Origin: SZUA-36 sp963774415
GTDB taxonomy: Bacteria; Pseudomonadota; Gammaproteobacteria; Xanthomonadales; SZUA-36
Length of the DNA: 64,000 nt
Assembly: GCA_963774415.1 (NCBI GenBank)
Contig: CAVZEU010000001.1
Span: 186,001 to 250,000 of the forward strand
Reading direction: 5' to 3'
The position numbers were made by a program, and so were the translations under genes. The stretch's first letter is position 1. Every line of letters begins with the position of its first letter. Below are positions 31,154 to 40,660 of the stretch, one piece after another. The notes beneath the pieces are model-generated. The model ran no database searches. It saw only the letters and a list, made by a program, of their open reading frames with translations, and was not told the DNA's origin.

Positions 31154-33715
31154 TCAGAACTTGAGGTTGACCCTCACGCCGTACGACCGCGGCGGGCCAT
31201 AGTTCGTGAAATTCCACAAACCGGCCACCGGCAGCGCGGCGATGCGGTAGGTCTCGTCAAAGACGTTGGCCACGTAGGCGGTCACCGAGTAGCGGCTCTC
31301 TCCATCGAGATAACTCACGGCCAGATTGACCAGGGTCCGCGACTGCATCGTCGTATTGACGCCGTTGAAGACGTCCGTCTGAGCATTGTCCTGGTAGTTG
31401 GCGATGCCGGAGAGCATGACGCGGTTGCCCTTGCTGACCGGGATGTAGTAATTCGCCGACACCATGGCCTTCCACTTGGGCGAGAAGGGCACGTCGAACG
31501 GCTTCAGCGGCACCGGCACGTCGTTGGAGCGCAACGCGGGCAGGATACCGCTGGTGTACTTGTGATCGAGCCAGTTGACCGAGGCTTTCATCTCGAAGCT
31601 GTCGCTCGGAACCCAGTCGATATCCACGTCCACGCCCCAGGCCCTCGACGAACCCGTATTGACCGTGACGGTCTCCTGCTGGTCGGTGCCGTCGGCCGCC
31701 ACGTAGGAGGCGACGACGGCCCTCTGCAGCTGCTTGTACTTCGTGTAGTAGAGCGAGCCGTTGAAGCGTAGGGTCTTGTCAAGCATGTCCGCCTTCAATC
31801 CCAGTTCCACGTTGCCGTTCTTTTCCGGGCCGTAGGCGCAGCGGCTGGGCGTCGCACAGGTCTCGGAGAAGCCGCCGGACAGGAAGCCGGTGGAATAGCT
31901 CAGATAGGTCAGCTGGCCGCCGGGCAGCGTGTGGTCCAAAACGATGCGGTAAGTGAACTGGTCCCAGTTGTCCTTGGTGTCGACCTGCGTGCCGAAGGCG
32001 GATACCGGCAACGGGATATGCCAGCCGTCGAAAGCGCGCGGCATCAGGCCCGCACGGCTGATGTACTGCGAGCGCGAGTCCCGGCATTCGCCGTCGATAT
32101 AGACCATGTCGCGCGGGTCGGTGTATTGGTTGCACGGGCCGCCGCCGTCGACGCCACGGAAGAACTTCTTCTTGTCGTAGCTGTAACGGCCGCCCAGCGT
32201 CAACTTCCAGTCGTCGCTGAAGTCATAGGTGCCGTCGAAGTACACCGCGTACTGGTCCCGCTTCTGGTTCGTGAACTGGAACTGGTAATCGAACAGGGCC
32301 CGCGTATCCAGGCTGACGTAGCCGTCGGAGGTCACGAACGAGCCGGTCTGGGCGTCGAACACCGGGATCAGCGAAGTCAGGCCGACCGAGAAAAACGCCA
32401 GGAAATCGAATTCGTCGTGGTAATAGCTCGCGCCGCTGACGAAATTCAGGGGGCCATCGAAGTCGGAAATGAAGCGGAATTCCTGTTGGTAGGTCTTGCG
32501 CTTCGTGTTGCGGGTCGAATCGAACAGGGTCAGGAACGATTCACCGGTGTAGGTGCTCGGGAACATCTGGTCTTCCTTCCTGTAGCCCGAGATCGACTTG
32601 AAGACGCCCACGGGGGTCGTCCAGTCGAGGTGCAGGTAGACGCCATCGGCATCGACCTGGTGCCCCTTGTCCATCTGGATGTTGTCGTTATGCGTGATCA
32701 GCGTGCTGAAAACGTTTTTCTGGCCGGCAAGCTCGATACCGGGGAAGCCCAGCAGGGTCAGAAGGTCGCTGCCCACGCTCTCATTCACGCCCGGCGGTGA
32801 GTCGGAGCGGTCGCGCACGAACTCGGTGATGACGTAGGCCGAGAACTTGTCGCTGGGTTGCCACAACAGCTTGGCCTTGGCCGCGAAGGCGTCCTTGCCG
32901 CCGAGCGGGCTGCCCGTTCCCGTGGTCGTGGTGTCGACTTCGGGGGGAGGCGGTGTGCCGGCGGGGATGCCGAACAAACCCCAGAGCGGAACCACGTTGG
33001 GGAAGGTGGCGGTGGCCTTGTCGTCCTTGTAGTAGCCGTCGCTGTAATCACCGATGGCGGCGATACGCAGCGCCAAATTATCTCCGAAAGGTACGTTCAG
33101 TGCGGCCTTGACGCTATAGATGTCACTGCTCCCGCCGTTGTCGTAGCGGCCGTACTCCATCTCGACTTCGCTGCCGTATTCACCCAGCACCGGGCGCTTG
33201 GAGTTGATGACGATGACACCGCCGGTGGTGTTCTTGCCGAACAGGGTTCCCTGCGGACCGCGGTAAACCTCGATTTGCTGGATATCGAACAGGTTGATGA
33301 ACTGCGAAGTCACGTGGCTGAGCGGGAACTCGTCGACCAGGAAGCTCACCGGTGCATCCTGCGTCACCAGGATGATGTTGGTACCGGTGCCGCGCATGCC
33401 GCCGCCCGTCGCATTGAACCCGGCCGGGTTGGACAGCACCATGCCGGGCGCCAGCGTGCCGAGCGCACGGGAATCGTTGAACGGCGACTCGGCCAGACTC
33501 TTTTCGGTGATCGTGGAAACGGTCATCGGTACGTCCTGTTGCGAAACAGCGCGCTTGGTGCCGGTGACGATCACTTCTTCCAGCGTGCTCGCGGAATCTT
33601 CATCCGAAGTATCCTTCTGGGCATAAGCGCCAGAAGCGGTGAAGCCGAGAATAACGCAGCAAAAACTTAAAACGGCGAGTGGATATAACTTCTTGATTAT
33701 TGCCTGATTGGTCAT
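31154..33715 (-). CDS. TonB-dependent outer-membrane receptor
   Basis: An 853-residue outer-membrane transporter. A signal peptide ends at AYA before QKDTSDED. The TonB-box-like EEVIVTGTKR follows at about residues 45-55, then the plug domain (QQDVPMTVSTITEKSL, VYRGPQGTLFGKNTTGGVIVINSKRP) and a beta-barrel that ends in the aromatic C-terminus VRVNLKF. The start at 33715 has AGGAG seven bases upstream; a longer frame adds residues before the signal peptide. Receptors of this type in sphingomonads and related bacteria take up hydrophobic substrates or metal chelates. It sits amid catabolic genes, so it probably imports their substrate (inference). Confidence 0.93.
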   Translation of the reverse strand: MTNQAIIKKLYPLAVLSFCCVILGFTASGAYAQKDTSDEDSASTLEEVIVTGTKRAVSQQDVPMTVSTITEKSLAESPFNDSRALGTLAPGMVLSNPAGFNATGGGMRGTGTNIILVTQDAPVSFLVDEFPLSHVTSQFINLFDIQQIEVYRGPQGTLFGKNTTGGVIVINSKRPVLGEYGSEVEMEYGRYDNGGSSDIYSVKAALNVPFGDNLALRIAAIGDYSDGYYKDDKATATFPNVVPLWGLFGIPAGTPPPPEVDTTTTGTGSPLGGKDAFAAKAKLLWQPSDKFSAYVITEFVRDRSDSPPGVNESVGSDLLTLLGFPGIELAGQKNVFSTLITHNDNIQMDKGHQVDADGVYLHLDWTTPVGVFKSISGYRKEDQMFPSTYTGESFLTLFDSTRNTKRKTYQQEFRFISDFDGPLNFVSGASYYHDEFDFLAFFSVGLTSLIPVFDAQTGSFVTSDGYVSLDTRALFDYQFQFTNQKRDQYAVYFDGTYDFSDDWKLTLGGRYSYDKKKFFRGVDGGGPCNQYTDPRDMVYIDGECRDSRSQYISRAGLMPRAFDGWHIPLPVSAFGTQVDTKDNWDQFTYRIVLDHTLPGGQLTYLSYSTGFLSGGFSETCATPSRCAYGPEKNGNVELGLKADMLDKTLRFNGSLYYTKYKQLQRAVVASYVAADGTDQQETVTVNTGSSRAWGVDVDIDWVPSDSFEMKASVNWLDHKYTSGILPALRSNDVPVPLKPFDVPFSPKWKAMVSANYYIPVSKGNRVMLSGIANYQDNAQTDVFNGVNTTMQSRTLVNLAVSYLDGESRYSVTAYVANVFDETYRIAALPVAGLWNFTNYGPPRSYGVRVNLKF

Positions 33716-33839
33716 GACCGTGCTCCTGAGTGTCGGACACGATGCCCATACCAGCGACAACGTATCCCTATCATGGTAAACGAGGCGTGTATTTCGATAC
33801 AGCTCCAACTATATGAAATTTATGTTATTTTTTGTTTTT

Positions 33840-33867
33840 TTGAATACTATTCAATTTAGGGCATAAT
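33840..33867 (+). promoter_or_regulatory. Putative promoter with palindromic operator (TTGAATACTATTCAA)
   Basis: TTGAATA-C-TATTCAA (33840-33854) is a perfect 15-base palindrome. Its left half doubles as a -35-like TTGAAT, followed after 16 bases by a -10-like CATAAT (33862-33867) reading toward the DUF1330/E1 operon. A repressor bound here would block the -35 box. The same palindrome with one base change overlaps the promoter of the nitrilase gene at 54745. The wider gap 33716-34038 (323 bases) otherwise holds T-rich DNA, a terminator-like hairpin and a small reading frame. Confidence 0.5.
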
Positions 33868-33906
33868 AGAATTGGTGTCAAGTATCGATATCCGAACCGT
33901 CGATAG

Positions 33907-33930
33907 AGTCGGTTTGGCGACTGTTTTTTT
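33907..33930 (+). terminator. Terminator-like hairpin in the leader of the DUF1330-E1 operon
   Basis: AGTCG (33907-33911) pairs with CGACT (33918-33922) across a six-base loop, followed by G and seven T (33924-33930). The stem is short, so efficiency is doubtful. It lies between the putative promoter and the first gene, directly before a GGGAGG ribosome-binding site, and could attenuate the operon. Confidence 0.35.
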
Positions 33931-33943
33931 GGGAGGCAACTGA

Positions 33944-34048
33944 TTGAAAATGCAAGCCAATCGCCAATCCCGGCCTGCGCATACGAGCATGGGTCGCAAT
34001 CGACCTGCAGACGGCGGCGTGGCCGCAATGTGGGTTGAATGGCGATGA
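33944..34048 (+). CDS. Possible small upstream reading frame (34 codons)
   Basis: A frame starting with TTG at 33944 (or ATG at 33950) encodes about 33 residues rich in Arg and Ala and stops at 34046-34048. GGGAGG at 33931-33936 is a strong ribosome-binding site seven bases before the TTG. Its stop overlaps ATG 34045 of the next gene in ATGA, a common coupling arrangement, and the next gene has no good ribosome-binding site of its own. No homology is recognisable. It may be a leader peptide or chance. Confidence 0.35.
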   Translation: MKMQANRQSRPAHTSMGRNRPADGGVAAMWVEWR

Positions 34049-34473
34049 TCGATCCTACTGCCGCCCAGGCGCAGGCCTTCTCGACCAAGCCCCAGGACTG
34101 GCCGGTCGCGTTCATCAATTGTCACCGCTATTACGACAAAGCGAGGTACCCGGACGGCTTCGACGATCCGGCGTATCCGGTCGACGTGACCGGGCGCGAA
34201 GCCTATCACCGCTACCTGAAGGAAGTCGCCAGCCGCTTCGTGACCCAGGTCGGCGGCCGGGTGCTGCTCGCCGGACCTGTCGAGATGGTATTCATCGGTG
34301 AGGGCGACTGGGATGAAGTCGTCATCGGCCAGTACCCGTCGAAACGGGATGCGATGCGTGTGCCGGAACTGCCCGGTTACGCGGAAATCGCCGTGCACCG
34401 GGCGGCGGGACTGGCGCGCGTGCAAACGATGGTGCTGAACCTGGACGATTTCCTCATCAATCTCATTACCTGA
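34045..34473 (+). CDS. DUF1330-like ferredoxin-fold protein
   Basis: A 142-residue protein of the DUF1330 type. FINCHRYYDKARYP near the N-terminus, then YHRYLKEVASRF, GGRVLLAGPVEMVFIGEGDWDEVVIGQYPSKRDAMRV (residues about 68-105) give the strand-helix pattern of this dimeric alpha/beta-barrel family, in which GG(R/K)...RG and W-(D)-x-VVI are conserved. ATG 34045 is preferred to ATG 34039 because it overlaps the stop of a small upstream frame with a good ribosome-binding site. No reaction is established for the family. It is 20 bases before the dehydrogenase E1 genes and probably co-transcribed. Confidence 0.7.
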   Translation: MIDPTAAQAQAFSTKPQDWPVAFINCHRYYDKARYPDGFDDPAYPVDVTGREAYHRYLKEVASRFVTQVGGRVLLAGPVEMVFIGEGDWDEVVIGQYPSKRDAMRVPELPGYAEIAVHRAAGLARVQTMVLNLDDFLINLIT

Positions 34474-34493
34474 CTACGGAAGGTAGAACACCT

Positions 34494-35462
34494 ATGGACA
34501 AAAAGACGCTACTCGACGCCTACACGCGGCTCAAAACCATCCGAGAGTTCGAAATGCGCATGCGGCGGGAAAACGAAGCCGGCCAGTTGCCCGGGTTCAT
34601 TCATCTCTACTGCGGTCAGGAAGCCATCGCGGTGGGGGCCTGCATGCATCTCGACGACAACGACTATATCGGCAGCACGCACCGCGGGCACGGGCACTGC
34701 ATCGCCAAGGGCTGCGACATCGGGGGCATGCTGCTGGAGATTTTTTGCAAGCAGGGCGGGCTTTGCAACGGCAAGGGCGGCTCGATGCACATCGCTGACA
34801 TGAACAAGGGCATGCTCGGCGCCAACGCCATCGTCGGCGCGGCGCCGCCGATCGCGGTCGGCGCGGCGCTGACTGCCAAAACCCTGCAGACAGGCGGTGT
34901 TGCCATGGCCTTTATCGGTGACGGGGCGGCAAACCAGGGAACCGTGGCCGAGGCGCTCAACCTGGCGTCGGTGCTCAAGCTGCCGATGATCTTCATGTAC
35001 GAGAACAACGGCTATGGGGAGTTCACGGGGGCCGACTTCCACCTCGGTGGCGGTGATATCTGTGCCCGTGCCCGGGCGTACGGCATGCCCGCCGAAAAAG
35101 TCGACGGCACGGACTTCTTTGCCGTCTACGAGGCCGTGGGCAAGGCCGTCGGCCTGGCGCGTGAAGGCGGGGGGCCGAGCGCTGTCGAGGCCGAGGCGAT
35201 GCGTTTCTTCGGACATTTCGAGGGCGACCCGCAACTCTACCGGCACAAGGACGAGGTCCGGGAATTGCGGGAGAAAGCCGATCCGCTCAACCGCTACATG
35301 CAGCGCGTGCTGGCCGAGGAGTGGCTGAGCCCGGCCGAAATGGAATCCATCGACGCGGACATTCTTGCGCTGTTGGACGATAAGGTCGCGGCCGCCAAAG
35401 CCGCCCCGGTGCCCCCGCCCGAGGCGCTCTATTCTGACGTTTACATCAATTACAGGGACTGA
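34494..35462 (+). CDS. 2-oxoacid (acetoin-type) dehydrogenase E1, alpha subunit
   Basis: A 322-residue ThDP-dependent subunit. RTIREFEMRM-like start (KTIREFEMRMRRENEAGQ), STHRGHGHCIAKG and the ThDP-Mg motif GDGAANQGTVAEALNLASV with YENNGYGE place it in the pyruvate/acetoin dehydrogenase E1-alpha family. Its short length is more like AcoA than a pyruvate dehydrogenase alpha. GGAAGG lies upstream of the ATG. The beta subunit follows after five bases. With an E2 (a candidate is at 58912) and E3 it would oxidatively decarboxylate or cleave a 2-oxo or acyloin compound to an acyl-CoA. Confidence 0.9.
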   Translation: MDKKTLLDAYTRLKTIREFEMRMRRENEAGQLPGFIHLYCGQEAIAVGACMHLDDNDYIGSTHRGHGHCIAKGCDIGGMLLEIFCKQGGLCNGKGGSMHIADMNKGMLGANAIVGAAPPIAVGAALTAKTLQTGGVAMAFIGDGAANQGTVAEALNLASVLKLPMIFMYENNGYGEFTGADFHLGGGDICARARAYGMPAEKVDGTDFFAVYEAVGKAVGLAREGGGPSAVEAEAMRFFGHFEGDPQLYRHKDEVRELREKADPLNRYMQRVLAEEWLSPAEMESIDADILALLDDKVAAAKAAPVPPPEALYSDVYINYRD

Positions 35463-35467
35463 CTGCC

Positions 35468-36481
35468 ATGAGCAAGAAAACGATGCGTGATGCGATCAAC
35501 GAAGCGCTCAGACAGGAAATGCAGCGTGACCCGAACGTCATCGTCATCGGCGAAGACGTGGTCGGCGGCCGCGGCGGTTCATCGGGGGCGGAAGAAGCCA
35601 GCGGCGGCGCCTTCGGGGTGCACGCCGGCTTGATCCAGGAATTCGGGCCGGAACGCATCATCGACACTCCGATAACGGAATCCGCGATCATCGGCGCCGC
35701 CGGCGGCGCCGCGCTGACGGGGTTGCGGCCGGTCGCGGAACTGATGTTCGTGGATTTCATCGGTGTCTGCCTGGATCAGATACTGAACCAGATAGCCAAG
35801 TTCCGATACATGTTCGGCGGCCGCGCGAAGACCCCGGTTACGATCCGCACCACGATTGGCGCCGGCTTCGGGGCCGGGCCGCAACACTCACAGACTCTGT
35901 ACCAGATGCTCGCCGCGGTTCCGGGTCTCAAGTGCGTGCTGCCGTCCAACGCCTATGACGCCAAGGGCCTGCTGGCGCAGGCGATCAGGGACGACGACCC
36001 CGTGATCATATTCGAGCACAAGATGCTGTACGCGGACGAATGTGAAGTGCCCGACGAGCCCTACCTGATCCCGTTCGGCGAGGCCAGTTATACGCGCCGG
36101 GGCGATGAGGTGACGATCGTGGCGCTTTCACGCATGGTGCACCTGGCGAACCAGGTGGCCGACAAGATGGCGAAAGCGGGCGTCTCCGTCGAGGTGATCG
36201 ATCCGCGTACGATCTCGCCGCTCGACGAAGACAGCATCCTCGACAGCCTGGAGAAGACCGGGCGCCTGGTCGTGGTCGACGAGTCCAATCCGATCTGCAG
36301 CATGGCTTCCGAGATCGCGGGGCTGGCCGCCTGCGAGGCGTTCGATTACCTCAAGGCGCCAGTGGTCAAGGTGACGGCGCCGCACACCCCGGTACCGGCG
36401 ACCCCGTCATTGGAGCAAGCCTATATTCCGTCGCTGACGCAAATCGAGACGGCGGTCAATACCGTCCTTGCGTACGAGTAG
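35468..36481 (+). CDS. 2-oxoacid (acetoin-type) dehydrogenase E1, beta subunit
   Basis: A 337-residue transketolase-fold partner of the preceding gene. MRDAINEALRQEMQRDPNV, IGEDV, DTPITESAIIGAAGGAALTGLRPVAELMF and the C-terminal EVIDPRTISPLDEDSILDSLEKTGRLVVVDE are typical of E1-beta/AcoB. A GGRGGSSGAEEASGGAFG insertion after the first strand is longer than in pyruvate dehydrogenases and resembles some acetoin-type enzymes. The next gene begins 49 bases later on the same strand. Confidence 0.9.
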   Translation: MSKKTMRDAINEALRQEMQRDPNVIVIGEDVVGGRGGSSGAEEASGGAFGVHAGLIQEFGPERIIDTPITESAIIGAAGGAALTGLRPVAELMFVDFIGVCLDQILNQIAKFRYMFGGRAKTPVTIRTTIGAGFGAGPQHSQTLYQMLAAVPGLKCVLPSNAYDAKGLLAQAIRDDDPVIIFEHKMLYADECEVPDEPYLIPFGEASYTRRGDEVTIVALSRMVHLANQVADKMAKAGVSVEVIDPRTISPLDEDSILDSLEKTGRLVVVDESNPICSMASEIAGLAACEAFDYLKAPVVKVTAPHTPVPATPSLEQAYIPSLTQIETAVNTVLAYE

Positions 36482-36530
36482 TCGCCAGTGCGATGACGGG
36501 CGTGGGCGCAGTGCCGTTTGCGCGTGCCGG

Positions 36531-38507
36531 ATGACAAGGCTGCTGCGCCCGGCCATCGGCCTGCTGCTGGCGTGCGCGGCGCTGGCGGCCGCCGCGGAGC
36601 CCGCCCCCGATCGGTATGGCGGCTGGGCCTATTACGGCGGCACCCAGGACGGCATTCGCTATTCCTCCCTGCAGCAGATTACCCGGAAGAATGTTGGAGA
36701 GCTCGAAGTCGCCTGGGTTTACCACACCGGGGAAACGGAACGTCGCGGCAAGGCACTGATCATGAACAGCTCGACGCAGGATACGCCCACGCTGGTGGCG
36801 GGGTCATTGCTGATTTGTACGCCGTTCAACCGCCTGATCGCGCTGGACCCGGTTAGCGGCGCGGAGCGGTGGGTCTTCGACGCCCAGATCGACCTGGATG
36901 ATCCGCTGCCGTTTCAATACAACTGCCGCGGCGTGACGGGCTGGGACAATCCGGGGGCGAAGCCCGGTGAAGCCTGCAGCACACGGCTGTTCATGGGCAC
37001 CAACGACGAGCGCCTGTTCGCGCTGGACGCGAAAACGGGCAAGCGCTGCAAGGCTTTCGGGAACGACGGCGAGATTCACGTCACCCAGCGCAGGCCGCAG
37101 CAATTCGCCGGTGAACGCAAGCTGGTTTCCGCGCCCGTGGTGGTCAACGGCATTGTCGCGGTGGGTTCCTTCGTCATGGACAATCTGAGGACAGACGCGC
37201 CGCTCGGAACCGTTTTCGCCTTCGACGCGGTCACCGGCCAGGCGCGCTGGCAATTCGATCCCATACCGCGCGATGACAGCGACCCCGCCGCGGCGACCTG
37301 GTTCGACGACAGTGCGTCGAGGACCGGCGCGGCCAACGTCTGGTCGACCATGGTCGCAGACCCCGAAAGGGACCTGATTTTCGTGCCGGTGGCCTCGGCC
37401 TCGCCCGATTTCTGGGGTGGCGAGCGCAAGGGCGACAACCTTTATTCGGACTCGCTGGTGGCCTTGCATGCCTCGAACGGCAAGGTGGCCTGGCACTTTC
37501 AGCACGTGCATCACGATATCTGGGATTACGACACGCCTTCGCCGCCGATGTTGATCGACATCCGTCGCAACGGCCGGGACATCCCGGCGGTTGTGCAAAA
37601 CACCAAGCAGGGCTTTTCCTTCGTCCTCGACCGCGAGACCGGTGAGCCGGTTTTCGGCGTTGTCGAGCGGCCGGTGCCACAAAAAGCACTGCCCGGGGAG
37701 TGGTTGTCGCCGACACAGCCGTTCCCGGTGGCGCCGCCGCCGCTGGTTCCGCATCACCTGACAGCGGATGACGCCTGGGGGTTTACCTACTACGATCGCA
37801 GGGCCTGCCGCGAAAAGATGGAGAAACTACGTTTTGACGGAATCTTCACGCCGCCGACCACTGCGCCCGGTTCGATTATCTATCCTGGCACCGCCGGCGG
37901 CATGAATTGGGGCGGGCCCGCCTTCGATCCGGCGCGCAAGTGGATGATCGTCAACACGACCAACGTGCCGCAGGTGGTCATTCTGGTACCGCGCAAACAG
38001 ATCGAGGGCATCGAGGGCATCAACCTGGAGGCAGGCAACGACGTCGCCGCGGCGTTGGGCACACCCTACGGTGTGCGCCGCGAATGGCTGTTGTCACCAT
38101 GGGGCGCCCCCTGCGTGAAACCGCCGTGGGGCGAACTGGTGGCAGTGGACATGGAGAAGGGCAGCATCCAGTGGCGTGTCCCGCTGGGCTCGATTGAAAA
38201 AATGCTGCCGCTGCATTTCGAGTGGAATCTGGGTACGCCGAATATCGGCGGCCCGATCGTGACCGCCGGCGGGCTCGTTTTCATCGGCGCGACCATGGAC
38301 GGCTACCTCAGGGCCTTCGACATCGATAACGGCAGGGAATTGTGGAAGGACGAACTGCCCGGCGGCACGCAGACCACGCCGATGACCTACGCCGCCGGCG
38401 GCAGACAGTACGTCGTCATGGTCAGCGGTCACCACCTCTGGTTCGGCAGCCCCGCCAGCGATGCGGTCGTGGCCTACGCCTTGCCGCAGGGCGGCAGCGT
38501 GCATTGA
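36531..38507 (+). CDS. PQQ-dependent dehydrogenase (glucose/quinate-dehydrogenase-like, secreted)
   Basis: A 658-residue eight-bladed propeller quinoprotein. A signal peptide (LLRPAIGLLLACAALAAAAEP) indicates periplasmic location; the N-terminal membrane domain of membrane glucose dehydrogenase is missing. CRGVTGWD, HHDIWDYDTPSPPMLIDI, GGMNWGGPAFDP and the end repeats TLGTPNIGGPIVTAGGLVFIGATMDGYLRAFD-like (cited as positions about 585-620) match the Gcd/quinate group. No haem motif and no vicinal cysteine pair are visible. It oxidises an alcohol or sugar and passes electrons to quinone or a cytochrome. ATG 36531 is chosen for the signal peptide; co-directional with the E1 genes. Confidence 0.88.
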   Translation: MTRLLRPAIGLLLACAALAAAAEPAPDRYGGWAYYGGTQDGIRYSSLQQITRKNVGELEVAWVYHTGETERRGKALIMNSSTQDTPTLVAGSLLICTPFNRLIALDPVSGAERWVFDAQIDLDDPLPFQYNCRGVTGWDNPGAKPGEACSTRLFMGTNDERLFALDAKTGKRCKAFGNDGEIHVTQRRPQQFAGERKLVSAPVVVNGIVAVGSFVMDNLRTDAPLGTVFAFDAVTGQARWQFDPIPRDDSDPAAATWFDDSASRTGAANVWSTMVADPERDLIFVPVASASPDFWGGERKGDNLYSDSLVALHASNGKVAWHFQHVHHDIWDYDTPSPPMLIDIRRNGRDIPAVVQNTKQGFSFVLDRETGEPVFGVVERPVPQKALPGEWLSPTQPFPVAPPPLVPHHLTADDAWGFTYYDRRACREKMEKLRFDGIFTPPTTAPGSIIYPGTAGGMNWGGPAFDPARKWMIVNTTNVPQVVILVPRKQIEGIEGINLEAGNDVAAALGTPYGVRREWLLSPWGAPCVKPPWGELVAVDMEKGSIQWRVPLGSIEKMLPLHFEWNLGTPNIGGPIVTAGGLVFIGATMDGYLRAFDIDNGRELWKDELPGGTQTTPMTYAAGGRQYVVMVSGHHLWFGSPASDAVVAYALPQGGSVH

Positions 38508-38541
38508 AGCACGGCCTGCCGCCGCTGTCGTCCGGGCGCCG

Positions 38542-40425
38542 TTACTTGCCGTCCACCGTGAAGGCCAGCAGGACATTGCCGCCCATGCGGCTGCCGAACA
38601 AATAGCCCGAATTGAGCAGTACGTAACCGTCGCTGATGACGGGCCCGTCGGATTCGATGGACCCGCCGCGCGCGGTTTCTCCCGACAGCGTCTTGAATTC
38701 CCGGGCGGTATTGAAATCCCAGAGAATGGAGCCGTTACCGCTGTCATAGGCCCGCAGGTGGCCGTCGAAGGCCCCGGCGAAGACGACGCCCGGAATGGCC
38801 GTGACCGCCGCCGACAGACCTGGGTCACAGGCGGGCTTGTCCGCGTCCGGGCAGGCGTCGGGCGCCGGTGTGAACCAGATCACCTCGCCGCTGCGGGCCT
38901 TCAGGGCGTATAAACCGGGTTTCCGCTCACCTTTCCACTTGTTGATGAAGTTGGTGTCGGCGTTCGGAACGTACACGGTATCGCCGTGGGCGGCCATGCC
39001 CCAGTGAACGCCGCCGGCAAACCCGCCCAGGCCGGTCTTTCTTTTCCAGATCAGCGCACCTTGCCGCTCCGGGTCCAGGGCATAGACAAAACCGGATTTC
39101 TGTCCGGCCAGGATGATGTCCTTGCCCCCATCCGCTTTTAGCAGGATCGGCGGGGCGCCGAAATCGAAATCCGGTCCGTTCTCCTGCGGGCAGTTCTCAC
39201 CGCCGCCGATAAAGCAGGACATATTCCACGCGTCTCCCTCGGTCGCCTGGTAATGCCACTTGATGGCGCCGGTCTCGAGGTCGAAGGCGATGATCGAATC
39301 GCTGGTCGGCTGGGCCGGGGATGTATAGCTTTCACCGGTCCCGGCATAGATCAGCCGCCGTTTCTCGTCGATGGTCAGTGTGCTCCAGATGGGTGCGCCC
39401 GCCGGGCCCCAGCGTTTGGCGCCCTGCGAGTTCACCTGGTCGAGGGCTTTCGGCTTTTCGGGAATCGAGAAACTCTTCCAGACCATGTGGCCGTCGTTCG
39501 TGTCGAACGCGGCGATGCCGCCGCGGAACGTGCAGCAGGCATAGGCGGGGTCCGCCGCTGTCGCCCACTCGCTCGAAGACATTGGCACGTACAGGCGGTT
39601 CCCGTACAACTTCGGCGAGCCGGTGATCGTGACATCGGGATGATCGGCGAGGCTGGATTTCCACAACAGCTTGCCGCTGGCGGCATCGACGGCATAGACG
39701 CCGCCGTCGAAATCACCGAAATAGGCGGTCAGCCGGGTGCTGCCGGAAGGAGTCGCCGCCGGCGCGATGGTGATGGCCGAACGCACCTCGGCGTCGGCTT
39801 TGAAAGTCCAGTGCGCGCAGCCCGAGTCGAGTTCCAGCGCATAGACCGTGCCGTCCTGGCTGCCCATGTAGACGCGCCGACCGACGATGGTGGGCTGGGA
39901 GCGGGCGCGGGTGGCGTTCGGGTACGCAAAGGCCCATTTCAGTCGCAGTTTCGATACGTCCCCCGGTTTCAGCGCGGCCGCGTTTGCGGGGATGAAGCGC
40001 GTGTTTTCCAAGTCGAAGCCCCAGTCGGAGGTGCCCGGCGCGGGCGCCGTGGCCTTGCCCTGGCAGTGTACGATCGGCTGCCTGGACGCGCTGTCGAGAC
40101 TGGCGCCGCCGAGGTACTCGGCCAGGCGCCGCCGCTCCGCTTCGGTCAGCGGCGCCGCCTGGGCCTGCATGACGCCGTCTTGCATCGACTTGAGTATCGC
40201 TTCCGGACCCATCATCTGGAACACCACCATGTGGGGCGCCCTTGGCACGCCGCCGCTGTGGCAGGCCACGCAGTATTGTTGGTACAGCGCTTCGGCGGGT
40301 CGCTGCTCCGGCTGCGTGGATGTGTCCGCGCCGAGGACCAGTGCGGGGACGGCCAGGCCGGCGCCGAGCAACAGGGCTATCGCGATGAGGGAAGGTCGTC
40401 TGGGTTCTCTGGTGATCATGAGCAT
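38542..40425 (-). CDS. Quinohaemoprotein (PQQ plus cytochrome c), polyvinyl-alcohol-dehydrogenase-like, copy 1
   Basis: A 627-residue secreted protein. After a signal peptide (about residues 1-33) comes a small cytochrome c domain with CVACH (C52, C55, H56), then an eight-bladed PQQ propeller with repeats such as WAFAYPNATRARSQPTIVG, GSQDGTVYAL, and GTGESYTSPAQPTSDSIIAFDLETG. Adjacent cysteines in YACCTFRGG are the vicinal pair expected near PQQ. This domain order, haem before propeller, is that of polyvinyl-alcohol dehydrogenase (cytochrome), which oxidises secondary alcohols. The homologue at 56896 shares these blocks. Start at 40425 (or 40419); the longer frame has no signal peptide at its start. 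Confidence 0.87.
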   Translation of the reverse strand: MLMITREPRRPSLIAIALLLGAGLAVPALVLGADTSTQPEQRPAEALYQQYCVACHSGGVPRAPHMVVFQMMGPEAILKSMQDGVMQAQAAPLTEAERRRLAEYLGGASLDSASRQPIVHCQGKATAPAPGTSDWGFDLENTRFIPANAAALKPGDVSKLRLKWAFAYPNATRARSQPTIVGRRVYMGSQDGTVYALELDSGCAHWTFKADAEVRSAITIAPAATPSGSTRLTAYFGDFDGGVYAVDAASGKLLWKSSLADHPDVTITGSPKLYGNRLYVPMSSSEWATAADPAYACCTFRGGIAAFDTNDGHMVWKSFSIPEKPKALDQVNSQGAKRWGPAGAPIWSTLTIDEKRRLIYAGTGESYTSPAQPTSDSIIAFDLETGAIKWHYQATEGDAWNMSCFIGGGENCPQENGPDFDFGAPPILLKADGGKDIILAGQKSGFVYALDPERQGALIWKRKTGLGGFAGGVHWGMAAHGDTVYVPNADTNFINKWKGERKPGLYALKARSGEVIWFTPAPDACPDADKPACDPGLSAAVTAIPGVVFAGAFDGHLRAYDSGNGSILWDFNTAREFKTLSGETARGGSIESDGPVISDGYVLLNSGYLFGSRMGGNVLLAFTVDGK

Positions 40426-40660
40426 GATGTTCTCGCTGATGGCAGTACAACGGTTTGGTGGGTCCGGATTCGCGCCCGCGGACCGGTTCGCCGGCCATGG
40501 AAGGAATGGCCGCAGACGGGCGTTGCGGGGCATGCCGGACCGGGTATGGCCGCGCTCTCTAAAAAAACAGCCATGACTGTATATTTTATATAGACTTGTC
40601 GACTTTGTCACCTTAGAATAACTTCGAGTTCCACGGTCCAAGCAGGCCCCCTTTACCGCG

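Noticed and set aside
39253..40593. 446-codon plus-strand frame opposite the quinohaemoprotein at 38542
   Set aside because: Antisense to a gene with a signal peptide, haem motif and propeller repeats; no domain in this translation.
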